Assembly: GCA_022414725.1 (NCBI GenBank)
Contig: CM039462.1
Span: 130,069,345-130,133,344, forward strand
Direction: 5' to 3'
DNA length: 64,000 nt
Source: Microglena sp. YARC
Lineage: Eukaryota > Chlorophyta > Chlorophyceae > Chlamydomonadales > Chlamydomonadaceae
Position 1 is the stretch's first letter; each line of letters begins with the position of its first letter. The notes under the pieces were generated by a model, which was given only the letters and a program-made list of their open reading frames with translations, was not told where the DNA came from and ran no database searches. A program made the translations under genes and the position numbers. Of this stretch, positions 31,061 to 45,000 are shown piece by piece.

Positions 31061-31751
31061 AGAGCGACAGGCACAGAAGAGTAGGAAAAAATATTCGTGC
31101 ATATGTCGGGGGGGGGGGGGGGGGGGGTCTAAGAAGTTGCTCGTAACGGCACGCTCAAGTAGGAGCCTAAAAAGGGCCCTGAAACCACAAAGAAAAATCG
31201 AAATCGACTTTAGAGGGGTAGATCTTTGGGGGGGGGGGAGGGGGGGGGGGGGGGGGGGGGATTCCAGCCGGTTTCGGAACAATCTCCGTAACTTGCTCGT
31301 CAGGCAGAATCCTGACAAAGATAAGATAACCACCGAAAGCGGCTCGAGCAGAGCTGTTGCAATCAGCGCTTGTTTCTGACATTGAGTTAATGTGTCGAGG
31401 TCGAGAGGTGACCTAAACAGGTTTGAGGTCTGCAAGTGTGAAAGTTGGGTCGAAGCAGAAACTCCATATTTACACCCCAAACTTCTTGAGTGTATAGAGG
31501 TTACTTGTGCGACATAGCCTTAAAACCATCGAATACCCAAAACTTGCTAGAACAGCTCATAATCAGGGCTAGGAAAGGGGGTTTGCTTGACAACTGTGTA
31601 AGACACGTGGATTAATTTAAAGTTTCTCTCAACGAGCGCTATCCATTTGAAAAAAAAGGAAATAATGGACAGCGCTTGCTGAGACGATCACTTTACACCC
31701 TACCATGACCCCATAATTATAATTGGTGGAGGAGATTTGGGCTTCACAAGC

Positions 31752-31784
<33 letters not shown>

Positions 31785-32035
31785 GTGTGTGTGTGTGGGG
31801 GGGGGGGGGGGGGGGGGGGGCAAAAAACAAATCTGAGTGTGTTACAAAACTTCATAGACCCCCCCGGCATATGTTGTATACGTTATGATGTTTATGTTTC
31901 TGTTTATGTTCATTTTTTTTTAATGTTAATGTCGAATTTTATTGTTGGCTGTTGGACGCACACAGAAGAGTAGGTAGAATTGAAAAGAAAAGAAAAGAAA
32001 AGAAAAGAAAAAGGAATTGAGGGGGAAAAAAAAAC
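31061..32035. other. Homopolymers and microsatellites, no gene
   Basis: G runs at 31107-31127 and 31231-31260, (GT)n plus G run at 31754-31820, (AAAAG)n at 31982-32010. Between the G runs and these microsatellites nothing recognisable is seen. Confidence 0.6.
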
Positions 32036-32465
32036 GGAAACGAAACTTGAGAAGCATGAACTAACTGTAGAGAAAGATGGGAAGCTTATCGCTGCTGCCC
32101 ATCATCATGGCCAAAGAATTCGCAAAATTACAAGTTCTTGGCAGCTTCTTGGCAGCTCCCTGAGCCGGCCACAATGCTACACCCAAACATACAAAAACCT
32201 GAAACGAGACTTGAGAAGCATGAACTCACTGTAGAGAAAGATGGGAAGCTTATCGCTGCTGGCCCTTCATCATGCCAAAGAATTTGAAAATTACATTTGC
32301 TCAGGGAGCTTCTTGGCAGCTCTGAGCTGGCCACTGGCTGCAACCCAAAAAAGCAAAAAACCTGAAACAAAACTTGAGAAGCACGTACTCATTGTAGAGA
32401 AAGATGGGAAGCTTATCGCTGCTGCCCATCAACATGGCCAAAGAATTCGCAAAATTGCGACACTT
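32036..32465. repeat. About 165-bp tandem repeat, 2.7 copies
   Basis: CTTGAGAAGCA(T/C)G.ACT, GTAGAGAAAGATGGGAAGCT, TATCGCTGCTG and CCAAAGAATT recur from about 32040, 32206 and 32370. All three units can be read as LEKHxLxVEKDGKLIAAAH, so a coding origin is possible but not shown. Confidence 0.8.
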
Positions 32466-32639
32466 TCTTGCCATGCGCGTATCAGAGTCGGGGATCTGTC
32501 AAGACTGCCCTCGCGAAATAATGGTGTATAGCTTGTTGTTTACAGGCCAGGGTAGACCAAAAGACTGAATTGCCCAAGCCATGACAGGACGGGGCTGATG
32601 CGAAAAAATGTGTGCAGGGTGGCAGGGCAATATCAACTT

Positions 32640-33859
32640 GGGCGAAATTCACTAACATGCATACAAGTTTAAGATTATTGATCTTGTATTAAATATATAC
32701 ATGGAAAGAGCAAGCCGGAGTAAGGAGTATAAGGTGAACTTTATTGCCGTGCGAGAATCTGATTCGGGATCTGTCAGGCTGCCCTGCAAAATAATGTTTG
32801 TATGTTTGTTACAGTCCAAAGGTAGACCAAAAAGACTGAGAGGATTGCCCAAACCATGACAGGTGGGGCTGATGCAAAACAAATGTGCAGAATGGCGTAA
32901 TGGGCGAAATTGTAATGGCGGGCGTAATGGGCGTAATGGGGCGGGCGTAAAATGGGCGTAATGGCGGGCCTTACTGGGCGTAATGGCGGGCGTAATGGGC
33001 GTCATGGCCAGGGGTAATGGCCGGGCTTCAATGGCAGGTATATGGGCGAATGGGGGGGGCGTGAATGGCCCGCCCCGCCGGTAAAGAATGGGCCCCGAGG
33101 GGCGGGGGTTTTTTGAGTAAATTGTGGGCGGGGGGTGGCGCGTGAATGGGCAAAAATTCAATTGGGCGAAAACTTCCACTACATTTACACAGGTTTGGAT
33201 TATTGAACTTGTATAAATATATAATGGAAGGAGTGATGCGAACAAGTTGTGCAGGGTGGCAGGGCGATGTCATCGTCAGGTGAATCCACTACATTTACAC
33301 AAGTTTGGATTATTGAATCTTTATAAATATATAATGGCAGATCTGATTTGCGAAACACGAGCTGTGCAGGGTGGCAGGGGCGATAGTCATCTCAGGTGAA
33401 TTCAACTACATTTACCCAAGTTTGATAATTGACTTGTATAAAGTATATAATGGACAGGATCTGATGCGAAACAAGCTGTGGCAGGGTGGCAGGGCCTAGT
33501 GTCCATCTCAGGTGAAGTTCACTACATTCACACAAGTTTGGATTATGATCTCGTATAAATTATAATCTGGAAGGATCTGATGCGAAAACAGTTGTGCGGG
33601 ATGCGAGCGCGATGTCATCTAGGTGAATTCAACTACATTTACACAATTATGGATTATTGATCTGTTCGATAAATCATAATGTGATGAAGGATCTGATGCG
33701 AAACAAGGCTGTGCAGGGTGGCAGGGCGATGTATCTCAGGTGAATTCACTAACATTCCAGCCCACAATCTTTGAGATAATTGATCTTGTATAACATAATT
33801 CATGATGGAAGGACTGAGTGCGAAACAAGCTGTCGAACCAGGGTGGCACGGGCAATCTC
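32640..33859. repeat. About 112-bp tandem array running into the assembly gap
   Basis: Units carry ACATTTACACAAGTTTGGAT, TTGTATAAATATATAATGG, GATCTGATGCGAAACAAGC and TGTGCAGGGTGGCAGGGCGA, with about seven units from 33175 and one from 32650. A GGGCGTAATGGC-rich stretch intervenes at 32900-33060. Single-base indels become dense toward the gap. Confidence 0.85.
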
Positions 33860-34859
33860 NNNNNNNNNNNNNNNNNNNNNNNNNNNNNNNNNNNNNNNNN
33901 NNNNNNNNNNNNNNNNNNNNNNNNNNNNNNNNNNNNNNNNNNNNNNNNNNNNNNNNNNNNNNNNNNNNNNNNNNNNNNNNNNNNNNNNNNNNNNNNNNNN
34001 NNNNNNNNNNNNNNNNNNNNNNNNNNNNNNNNNNNNNNNNNNNNNNNNNNNNNNNNNNNNNNNNNNNNNNNNNNNNNNNNNNNNNNNNNNNNNNNNNNNN
34101 NNNNNNNNNNNNNNNNNNNNNNNNNNNNNNNNNNNNNNNNNNNNNNNNNNNNNNNNNNNNNNNNNNNNNNNNNNNNNNNNNNNNNNNNNNNNNNNNNNNN
34201 NNNNNNNNNNNNNNNNNNNNNNNNNNNNNNNNNNNNNNNNNNNNNNNNNNNNNNNNNNNNNNNNNNNNNNNNNNNNNNNNNNNNNNNNNNNNNNNNNNNN
34301 NNNNNNNNNNNNNNNNNNNNNNNNNNNNNNNNNNNNNNNNNNNNNNNNNNNNNNNNNNNNNNNNNNNNNNNNNNNNNNNNNNNNNNNNNNNNNNNNNNNN
34401 NNNNNNNNNNNNNNNNNNNNNNNNNNNNNNNNNNNNNNNNNNNNNNNNNNNNNNNNNNNNNNNNNNNNNNNNNNNNNNNNNNNNNNNNNNNNNNNNNNNN
34501 NNNNNNNNNNNNNNNNNNNNNNNNNNNNNNNNNNNNNNNNNNNNNNNNNNNNNNNNNNNNNNNNNNNNNNNNNNNNNNNNNNNNNNNNNNNNNNNNNNNN
34601 NNNNNNNNNNNNNNNNNNNNNNNNNNNNNNNNNNNNNNNNNNNNNNNNNNNNNNNNNNNNNNNNNNNNNNNNNNNNNNNNNNNNNNNNNNNNNNNNNNNN
34701 NNNNNNNNNNNNNNNNNNNNNNNNNNNNNNNNNNNNNNNNNNNNNNNNNNNNNNNNNNNNNNNNNNNNNNNNNNNNNNNNNNNNNNNNNNNNNNNNNNNN
34801 NNNNNNNNNNNNNNNNNNNNNNNNNNNNNNNNNNNNNNNNNNNNNNNNNNNNNNNNNNN
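33860..34859. other. Assembly gap of 1,000 N
   Basis: Exactly 1,000 undetermined bases, probably a placeholder. It lies at the end of the 112-bp array, so it probably hides more of that array. Apparent ORFs across it are meaningless. Confidence 0.99.
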
Positions 34860-35715
34860 AGCAGAGAGGATTACACGTACACAATATCATGCACATGCAT
34901 ACACATAATATCACAACCTTTGTAGCAAGTTCATTGACTAGCGCGCTGCCGGGCTTTGGTGGCAGTTTGAACATGTACACTTTCACATATCAGGGATATG
35001 TTATCTTAATATGTAATTTAATAGGGATATGTTTCACATGTACATTTAACATATCAGGGATTGTTTTACACATGTAATTTCACGTATAGTCAGGGAAATG
35101 TTTTCGGCTATTTATAGCGATGCTAGTGTTTGACCGTTTTGGAGAAATTATCGCTTGTATAAAGCTGCCACAAAATCTACAAAAGCTATAAAAGCATAGA
35201 ACGCTGTCCTGGAGGAGGTTACAACCATAAAAATAAAAAAAACCCACTTTCAAATTGGAAAAACAATGCACTGTTACAGATGTATGCATACGCTACTACA
35301 TGCAATAACATACCATAACACGCTGTATGTATGCATAAGATGCACCTAAACATATGTATGGCAGAACATGCCTACACATACATATCACAATGCATAACGT
35401 TTCAGAACACACATACTTACACTTATGCAGACTATGTATAGACAGAACTTATGCATGCTACACGCTGTACACATGCATACACATTCACCTGCCTGCACAT
35501 ACACATACAATCGACATGACACAATAGCATATAACATACAACCATCATATGCATACCAAAATGACGCTACTACACATTTACTACCCAACCTAATCCCCAA
35601 CCTCACTCGCAATTCCTCCCCGAACCGCACCCCCAACCAACAGACTCACCAACACACCCCACCTCTCGGCCAACTCACTCAACGCGTCCTCACAACCAGC
35701 CAAGACACTCCACCA
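34860..35715. other. No gene seen
   Basis: TATCAGGGATATGTT and CATGTA.ATTT repeats (34985-35100), then ATGCATACA-rich sequence. No supported ORF. Confidence 0.45.
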
Positions 35716-36012
35716 CACCAACCTCCACCTCACCTCCTGCAGTGCAACACGTTGTGTTGGGGAGGTATATCCGTACGTGATCGTCCCCCATGCCCCCAGA
35801 CTGCCCCACAACCCACCCATCTCTGCAGTGCACGTGCAAACGTTTTTGTGGGGACAGTAACATGTATGCGCGCCCTCCCACAACACACCACCCACCCCTC
35901 CTCGCAGTTGCAACACGTTTTTTGGGAAGTAAATTATATGTCCCTCCACACACCCCAACTCCCTCCTACTCCTCCTGCAGTGCAAACGTTTTTGGGACGG
36001 TAACGGTATATG
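35716..36012 (+). repeat. Four degenerate tandem units resembling duplicated micro-exons
   Basis: Each unit is a C-rich tract ending CTGCAG (or CGCAG), then T(G)CAA(A/C)ACGTTTTTGGGA, then a GTAA/GTAT start, at about 35738, 35826, 35906 and 35975. The order pyrimidine tract-CAG-short block-GT is that of acceptor, exon and donor. It resembles the duplicated exons of the MKK3-like gene downstream. Whether any was ever an exon is not shown. Confidence 0.45.
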
Positions 36013-36039
36013 TCCTGCGCCGCATCAAACAATGAAAAG

Positions 36040-39000
36040 TACTTCATTCGCCAGCTGACATATTGGTCATTCTGGCCTCGCCTCCATAGAGTGTGCAACT
36101 CGGATCTATCTATGAATTACCGCGCAGGGCATCAACTTATGATCCAGGTGCGTGGGTGTGTAGGCGAGGAAGAGCGAGAGGTGGGGGTGGGTATTCGGTT
36201 GTTCGGGTCAGGAGACGAGACCTCTGGCCTGCGTAGGCCTGCCTAATACGAGTGTGCGACTGGCCATTATCCCCTATGATGCTACTGGAGCCGCGCCCCT
36301 CCAACCTCTGATAGGCTGCGTGCGGCCGCGCTCGTCCCCGGGCAGATGGGAGATCGGTGGTGGTGTGTACGGGAGCGCTAGCCCGGCGAGGTGCGGGGCG
36401 CTGCTGGATTGGTTGGCGTGGGTCCAGCGAGACGGCACTCTCCGGTCGTCAGGCCCTCGCCTGCATACGAGTTGGTGCGCCTGGCATCTATCCCTATGAT
36501 GCTCGCGGGACTCACTCATGATCGCAGCGTGCGTGTGTGTGTAGGCGCGGCTGGCGGAAGTCTAGGGGGAGGGTGGGGATGGGCGAAGGAGAGACGAATT
36601 CTCGGTCCCTCTGGCTCGCCCTCATCGCAGTGTCGCCGACTCGGCCTCTATCCCTATCATGCACCGCAGGGACTCCAACTTATGCATCCAGCCGTGCGTG
36701 GGATGTGTACGGGAGGCTAGAGCGGAGCACGGTGGCGGGCGGTGGGAATTCGGTTGGTGGGCTAGGAGAGAGAATCTCGGTCGTAGGCCCTCACTCATTG
36801 AGTGTCGGGAATGGAATCTATCCTCTATGATGCTCCGGGGCACCTCCAACTCCATGTCACGGTGCGTCGGGGTGTGTAGCCGGGGCTGGGAAGTTAGGGG
36901 GAGGTGGGGCAGGCTGCGAAGGAGAAGAGCTCTCTGGTCCCTTGGCCCTCGCCATCATTAAGTTCGGTGGCGATGGATATTATCCCTATGCATGCTACGC
37001 AGGGCTCAATCATCGATCCCAGCCGCGCGTCAGGTGTGTAGGGGGTAGCAGGGAGTGGGGGGCTCCCGGGATCTGGTTGGCCCCCAATGGCTACGCGCCA
37101 GAGGATATTGGTCGTAGGATCCCCTGCATAGAGTGGTCGCAATGGCATCTATCCCTTATGATGTAAACCGTGGGCCCTCAATCCATGATCCAGGTACGCG
37201 TGGGTGTGTCGGGAGCGTAGGGAGCAGGTGGGCGGCGTGCGGCTCTGGGCCCTTGGTGGGTAGGCAGAGAGATTGGTCCGTAAGGCCTCGCCTCATGAGT
37301 GTGCGACTCGGCTACTATATCCTATGATGCTACACCGCAGGGCCCTCCATAATGATCCAGGTGCGTGGGTGTTGTAGGGGCTGGGAAGCTTAGGGGGAGG
37401 TGGGGAGGGGGCGAAGGCAGAGGAGACTCCCTGGTCACTTGGGGCTCGCCTATCAAGTGTGCGACTGGCATCTATCCCTATCTTGGCTACGAGGGCCACT
37501 CCAATCAATGATCCAGGTGCGTGGGTGTGTAGGGAGGTAGAGAGAGGTGGGCGGCGTGGGAATCTGGTTGGGTGGGTAGGAGAGAGTCCTCCTGGTCGTA
37601 GGCCCTCGCCTCATAGATTGGTGCGACTGGACATTATCCCTATGATGCTACCGAGGGCCACTCAACTCATGATCCAGGTGGTGGGTGTGTAGGGGGCTGG
37701 GAAGCTTAGGGGGAGGGTGGGGAGGGCGGAAGGAGACGAGCCTCTGGCTCGTAGGCCTCTCCTCATAGAGTTTTGCAACTGGCAATCTACTCTCTGATGC
37801 TCGCAGGGCTACCCAACTATGATCCAGTGCGTGGGTGTGTAGGGAGGTAGAGGAAGAGGTGGGGGCGTGGGATTTGGGTTGGTGGGTAGGAGAGAGCCTC
37901 TGGTCGCGTAGGCTCGCCTCAGATAAAGTGTGCGAGTGGCTCTATCCCTATGATGCTACCGCCAGGCACTCGCAATTATGCATCAGGTGCGTGGGCTGTG
38001 TAGGGAGGATAGAGGAGATGTGGGGGGTGGGATTGGGTTGGTGGGCTAGGAAGAGACTCTGGTCGTAGGCTTCGACGCCTCTAGAGTTGTGCAACTGGCA
38101 TTATCCCTATGAATGCTACGCAGGGCCACTCCAACTTAATGATCCAGGTGGCGTGGGTGTGTAGGAGGTTAGAGGAGAGGTGGGGGCGTGGGATTGGTTG
38201 GTGGCTAGGAAGCGAGATCATGGTCGTAGGCTCGCCTCATACGAGTGTGCACTGGCATCTATCCTATGATGCTACGCAGGGCACTCAACTTATGATCCAG
38301 GTGAGTGGGTGGTGTGGCGAGGTAGAGGGAGAGATGGGGGGTGGGGATCTGGTTGGCTGGGTGGAGAGAGACTCTGGTACAGTCAGACCTCCCGCCCTAT
38401 CCGAGTTGTGCAACATGGCATCTACATATCGATGCTAACCCACGGGGCCACTTCCACACTATTCGATAGGTGCGTGGGTGTGCTACAGCGGAGGTAGAGG
38501 GAGGTGGGGGCGTGGGTTTGATTGGGTTGGTGGGCTAGGAAGCAGAGGAATCTCTGGTCCGTAGGGCCTCGGCTCATAGAGTGTGCGTGGCATCTATCCT
38601 TGATGCTAGAGGGCCACTCAATTTTTATGATCAGGTGCGTGGGTGTGTAGGGAGGTAGATGAGAGGTGGGGGCGTGGGATGGTTGGTGGGTTAGGAGAGA
38701 GACCTCTGGTCTAGGCTCGCGTCATAGAGTGATGCGACTGGCTGTAATCCCTATGATGCTACTGCAGGGCCACTTCCATCATGATCCAGGTGCGTGGGTG
38801 TGTGGGAGGTAGAAGGAGAGGTGGGGGGTGGGATTGGGTTGGTGGGTAGGGGAGCGACTCTGGTTCGTAGGCATGCTGCATAGAGTGTGGGACTGGATCT
38901 ATCCTATTGATGCTACCTCGAGGGTCCACTCCAATCATGATCCAGGTGCGTGGGTGTGTAGGGGCTGGGAAGATTAGGGGGAGGTGGGGAGGGCGGGAAG

Positions 39001-42000
39001 GAGAGAGACCTCTGGTCGCGTAGGCTTCTCCTCATATGAGTGTGCGACTGGATTATCTCTTGATGCTATCCGCAGGGCACTTCACTGCATGATCCAGGTG
39101 CGTGGGTGTGTAGGGAGGTGAGGAGAGGCTGGGGGCGTTGGGATTGGGTTGGTGGGTAGGGAGAGACTTGGTCGTAGGCTCGCTCATAGAGTGTGGACGA
39201 CTCGGCATCTATTCTATGATGTACGGGGCCAATTTCAACTCATGATCCAGGTGCGTGGGTGGGTGTGGGGGCTGGGAAGCTTAGCGGGGTAGGTGGGGAG
39301 GGGCGAAGGAGAGAGCTCTGGTCCGTAGGGTTCCCTCATAGAGTGTGCGACTGGCTCTTCCCTATGATGCTACCGAGGGCCACTCCAACTCATGATCCGA
39401 GCGCGCGTAGGGTGTGTAGGGAGGTAGAGGAGGTGGGGCGCGTGGGATTGGTTGGTGGGTGAGGGGAGAGACTCTGTCCGTGAGGCCTCGCTCTCATAGA
39501 GTGTGCAACTGGCATCTATCCTATGATGCTACCGCAGGGCACTCAACTATGATCCAGGTGCGTGGGTGTGTTTGGGAGGTGAGGAGAGGTGGGGGCGTGG
39601 TGATTGGTTGGTGGGGTAGAGAGAGACGTTGGTCCGTAGGCTCGCCTATAGAGTGTTGCGACTGGCATTATCCTATGATGTACAGCAGGGCATTTTCCAA
39701 CTCATAATGCAGGTGCGTGGGATGTGTAGGGGGCTGGGAAGCTTAGGGGGAGGTGGGGAGGGGCGGAGGAGAGGAGACCTTGGTCCTTGGCTCGCCTATA
39801 AGAGTGTTGCGATGGCATCTATCCTATTTATGCTACTGCAGGGCACTTCCAACTGCATTGATCCGGTTGCGTGGGTGTGTAGGGAGGTAGAGGAGAGGGT
39901 GGGGGCGTGGGATTGGTTTGGTGGGGTAGAAGAGAGTCTCTGGTCGTAGGCTCGGCTCTAGATTGTGGCGACTGGATCTATCTTTATGATGCATACGCAG
40001 GGCCATCCAACTATAACGAATCCAGTGCGTGGGTGTGTAGGGGGCTGGAAGCTTAGGGGGAGGTGGGAGGGGCGAAGGAGAGAGACTCTGGTCGTAGGCT
40101 TTGCCTCAGATCAGAGTGTGCAACTGGTCTATCATATGATGTCCCGAGGGCCATCCAACTTATGATCAGGTGCGTGGGTGTGTAGGGGAGGGTGAGGAGA
40201 GGTGGGGCGTGGGATTGGTTGGTGGGTAGGAGAGAGACGATCTGTGCGTAGGCCTGGCCTCATAAGTGTGTGACTGGCATCTTATCCTATGATGCTACTG
40301 CAAGGGCCATCCACTTAATGTCAGGTGGTGGGTGTGGGTAGGGAGGTAGAGGAGATGTGGGGGCGTCGGGATTGGTTGGTGGGTAGGAAGAGAGACTCTG
40401 GTCCGTAGGCTCGCCCTCATAGGTGTGCAACTGGATTCTATCGCGCTAATGCATGCTAAACCGGGGCACTCCTTATGATCCAGGTGCGTGGGTGGTGTAG
40501 GGAGGTAGAGGAGTAGGTGGGGCGTGGGAATTGGTTGGTGGTAGGAGCGGAGACTCTGGTCCGTAGGCTTCGCCCTATAGAGTGTGGCAACTGCGCATCT
40601 ACCTATGATGCTACCGACGCAGGGCCACTCAACTTATGATCCAGGTGCGATGGGTGTGTAGGGGGGTAGAGGAGAATGTGGGGGGGTGGGATTGGTTGGT
40701 GGGAGGAGAGAGACCTCTGGTCCGTAGGCCTCGCACTCATAGGGTGTGCAACTGGCATCTATCCTAGATGGCTACCGGCAGGGCACTCCATTATTGATCG
40801 CGGTGCGTGGGTGTGTGAGGGAGGGTGAGGAGAGGTGGGGGCGTGGGTTGGTTGGTGGTAGGAGAAGACTTGGTTCGTAGGCCTCGCAGCTCATAGAGTG
40901 TGGGATCTGGCATCTATCCCTATGATTGCTACGCGGGCCACTCCAACTTATGATCCAGGTGCGTGGGTGTGTAGGGAGGTAGAGGAGAGGTTTGGGGGCG
41001 TGGGATTGTTGGTGGGGTAGGAAGAGAGACCTCTGGTCCTAGGCTCGCCTCTAGAGTGTGCGACTGCATCTATCGCCATGAATGCTACGGGCAGGGCACT
41101 CCAACTCATGATCGAAGGTGCCGTGGGTGTGTTAGGGAGGTAGACGGAGGGTGGGGGACGTCGGGAATTGGTTGGTGGGTAAGGAGAGAGACTCTGGTCC
41201 GTAGGCTCCGCCTCATAGAGTGGGTGCGACTGGCATCTATCCCTACTGATGAATTAGAAGGGCCACTCCAATCATGATCCAGGTGCGTGGGATTGTGTAG
41301 GGGCTGGGAAGCTTAGTTGGGGAGGTGGGGAGGGGCGAAGAGGTAGAGACATCTGGTCCGGTGGCTCTCGCTCATAGAGTGTGCGACTGATCTTATCCCT
41401 ATGATGCTATCGCAGGGCCAATCAACTATGATCGCAGGTTGCGTGGGTGTGTAGGGGGTGGGAGTTAGGGGGGGTGGGGAGGGGCGAAGGAGAGAGACAT
41501 TCTGAGTCCTTGGCCTCGCCTCATAAAGTGTGCGACTGGGCATCTATCCCTACTGATGCGTACCGCAGGGCACTCTAGCAACTCATGATGCCAGGTGCGT
41601 GGGTGGTGTAGGGAGGTGAGGAAGGTGGGGGCGTGGGATTGTTTGGTGGGCTAGTGCGAGAGACTCTGTCTAGGCGCCTCGCCTCATTTTAGATTGTGGA
41701 TGGCATCTATTACTATGATGCCTACGCGGGGCCCATCCATCAATTGATCGGAGGTGCGGTGGGGTGTAGGGGGGTAGGGAGCTTTAGGAGGAGAGGTGCG
41801 TGGAGGGGGACAGGAGAGAGACCTCTGGTCCTTAAGGCCGCGCCTCATGAGGTGTGGACTGGGCATCTATTCCCTATGATCTCTGGAAGGGCCCACATCA
41901 ACTCATGATCCAGGTTGCGTGGGTGTGTAGGGGGTTAGAGGGGGAAGGTGGGGAGGGGCGATTTGGGTTGGTGGGTACGGAGAGAGACCTCTGGTCGTAG

Positions 42001-45000
42001 GCTCTGCTCATAAAGTGTGCGAGCTGCCATCTATCTATGAATGGCTAACGCAGGCACTCAGACTTCATGATCTGGTGCGTGGGTGTGTAGGGAGTGCTAG
42101 AGAAGAATGCTTGGGGGCGTGGGATTGTTGGTGGGTAGAGAGAGAGAACTCTGGCCCGTAGGCCTCGCCCTCATGAGTGTGGCAGCTGAGCTATCTATTC
42201 CCTATGATGCTCACCGCAGGGCACTCAACTTATGATGCAGAGTGCGTGGGTGTGGTAGGGAGGTAGAGAGATGTGGGGGCGTGGGATTTGGTTTGGATCG
42301 GGTAGGAGAGAGACGTCTGGTCCGTAGTGCTGCCTCATAGAGGTGTGCAACTGTGCATTATCCCTATGATGCACCTGGCAGGGCACTCGCAACTAATGAT
42401 GCCAGGTGGCCGTGGGTGTGGTAGGAGTGCTAGAGGAGAGGTGGGGGGCGTGGATTGGGTTGGTGGCTAGGGCGAGAGAGCCTCTGGTCCGTAGGCTCGC
42501 CCTTCATAGAGTGTGCGACTGGCACTCTATCCTATGATGGCCTACAGCAGGGCACTCCAACTCATGATGCAGGTGCGTCGGGTGTGTCAGGGGGCTGGGA
42601 AGCTTAGGGGAGAGGTGGGGAGGGGCGAAGGAGAGAGACTTGGTCCGTAGGCTCTCCCTGGATTAGAAGTGTGGATGATTTCTCCTATGAGCTCCGCAGG
42701 GCCACTCCAACTTATGATCAGGTGCGTGGGTGTGTAGGGAGGTAGAGGAGAGGTGGGGGCATGGGATTTTGTTGGTGGGTAGGAGAGAGAACCTTGGTCG
42801 TAGGCTCGGCCTCATAAGGTGTGGCAACTGGCACTATCCCTAATGAGTGGCTACCCGCAGGGCCATCCAAACTTTATTGATCAGGTGCGTGGGTGGGTTA
42901 GGGTAGGTAGGGAGGAGTTGGGCAATGTGGATTGGGTTGGTGGGGTAGGAGAGAGACTTCTGGTCGGTAGGCCTGCGCCTATAGAGTGTGCAAATGGATT
43001 ATCCCCTATGATGCTACCGAAGGGCCATCATACTTCAATTATGATCCAGGTGGGTGGGTGTGTTAGGGAGTAGAGGAGAGGTGGGGGGTGGGATTGGTTG
43101 GTGGATAGGGAGAGAGACTCTGGTCCTAGGCCTGCGCCCTCATTAGAGTGGTGCAATGGCGGGATCTATCATTAATGATACAAGAGGGCCACTCCAACTA
43201 TGTGCCGGTGCGGTTGGTGTTGTGGGAGGTAGAGGAGAGGTGGGGGGGGTGGGATTGGGTTGGTGGGTAAGTGAGAAGAGACCTCTGGTCCTAGGCCCTT
43301 CGCCTCATAGAGTGTGGCGACTGGCATCTATCCCTTGATGGTATGCTAGCAGGCATCCAACTCATGATCAGGGTGGCGTGGGTGTGTAGGGGGCTAGAGG
43401 GAAGCTTAGGGGGGGTGGGGAGTTGGGGGTAGGAGAGGAGACGTCTCTGGTCCGTAGGCCTCTCCCTCATAGAGTGTGCGACTGGCATCTATCCCTATGA
43501 TGCTACCGCAGGGTCACTCCAACTTATGATCCAGGTGCGTGGGTGTGTAGGGAGGTAGAGGAGAGGTGGGGGCATGGGATTGGTTGGTGGGTAGGAAGAG
43601 AGACCTCTGTGTCGTAGGGCCTCTCCCTCCGCCCCCCGCCCATAAGTGTGCGAACTGGCATTCATCCTAATGATGCTACCGCAGGGCCACTCCAACTTAT
43701 GATCCAGGTGCGTGGGTGTGTAGGGAGGTAGAGGAGAGGTGGGGGCGTGGGATTGGTTGGTGGGTAGGAGAGAGACCTCTGGTCCGTAGGCCTCGCCCTC
43801 ATAGAGTGTGCAACTGGCATCTATCCCTATGATGCTACCGGCAGAGGCCACCTCCAACTTATGATCCAGGTGCTGTGTGGTGTGTAGGGAGGTAGAGGAG
43901 AGGTGGGGGCGTGGGATTGTGTTGGTGGGTAGGAGAGAGACCTCTGGTCGCCTAGGCCTCGCCTCATAGAGTGTGCGAACTGGCATCTATCCTATGATGC
44001 TACCCGCAGGGCCACTCCAACTTATGATCCATGGTTGCGTGTGGTGTAGGTAGGGAGGTAGAGGAAGAGGTGGGGGCGTCGGGATTTGGTTTGGTGGGTA
44101 TTGGGAGAGAGACCTCTGGTCCCTAGGCCTCGCCCTCATAGAGTGTGCGACTGCATCTATCCTATGATGCTACCGAGTGGCACTCCAACTTCATGATCCA
44201 GGTGCGTGGTGTGTAGGGGGCTAGAGGAAGTGGCTTAGGGGGATTGGTTGGTGGAGGGGACCTCTGGTCCCTAGGCTCGCCCTCTAGAGGTGCGACTGGC
44301 ATCTATCCTAGAGCTTAAACCGCGGGCACTCCAACTCATATCCAGGTCAGTGGTGTGTGGTCTGGGAAGCTTAGGGAGGAGGTGGGGAGGGGCGAGAGGA
44401 CCTCTGTCGTAGCCTCTCCCTCATAGAGTGTGCGACTGGCATCTATCCCTATGATGCTACCGCAGGGTCACTCCAAACTATGATGATCCAGGTGCGTGGG
44501 GTGTGTAGGGAGGTAGGAGGAGAGGTGGGGGGCATGGATTGGTTTGGTGGGTTAGGAGAGAGACCTCTGGTCCGTAGGCCTCGCCCTCATAGAGTGTGCA
44601 ACTGGCATCTATCCCTATGATGCTACGCAGGGGCCACTCCAACTTATGATCCAGTGCGCTGGGTGGTGTGTAGGGAGGTAGAGGAGATTGTGGGGCGCGT
44701 GGGATTGGTTGGGGGTAGGAGAGAGACCTCTGGTCGTGGCCTCGCCCCATAGGCAACGCCCTGCATAGAGTGTGCAACTGTGCATCGTATCCCTATGATG
44801 CTACCGCAGGGCGCACTCCCAACTTATGAATCAATGGGCGTGGGTGTTGTAGAAGGTAGAGGAGAGGTGGGGGGCGTCGGATTGGTTGGTGGGTAGAGAG
44901 AGACCTCTGCGTCCCTTTAAGACTCGCGCCTCATAGAGTGTGCGACCGGCATCTAATCCCCTTGATGCTACCGCAGGCCACTCCCAAAACTTCATGATCC

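Noticed and set aside
33736..35077. Long ORFs crossing 33860-34859
   Set aside because: They consist almost entirely of the N gap.
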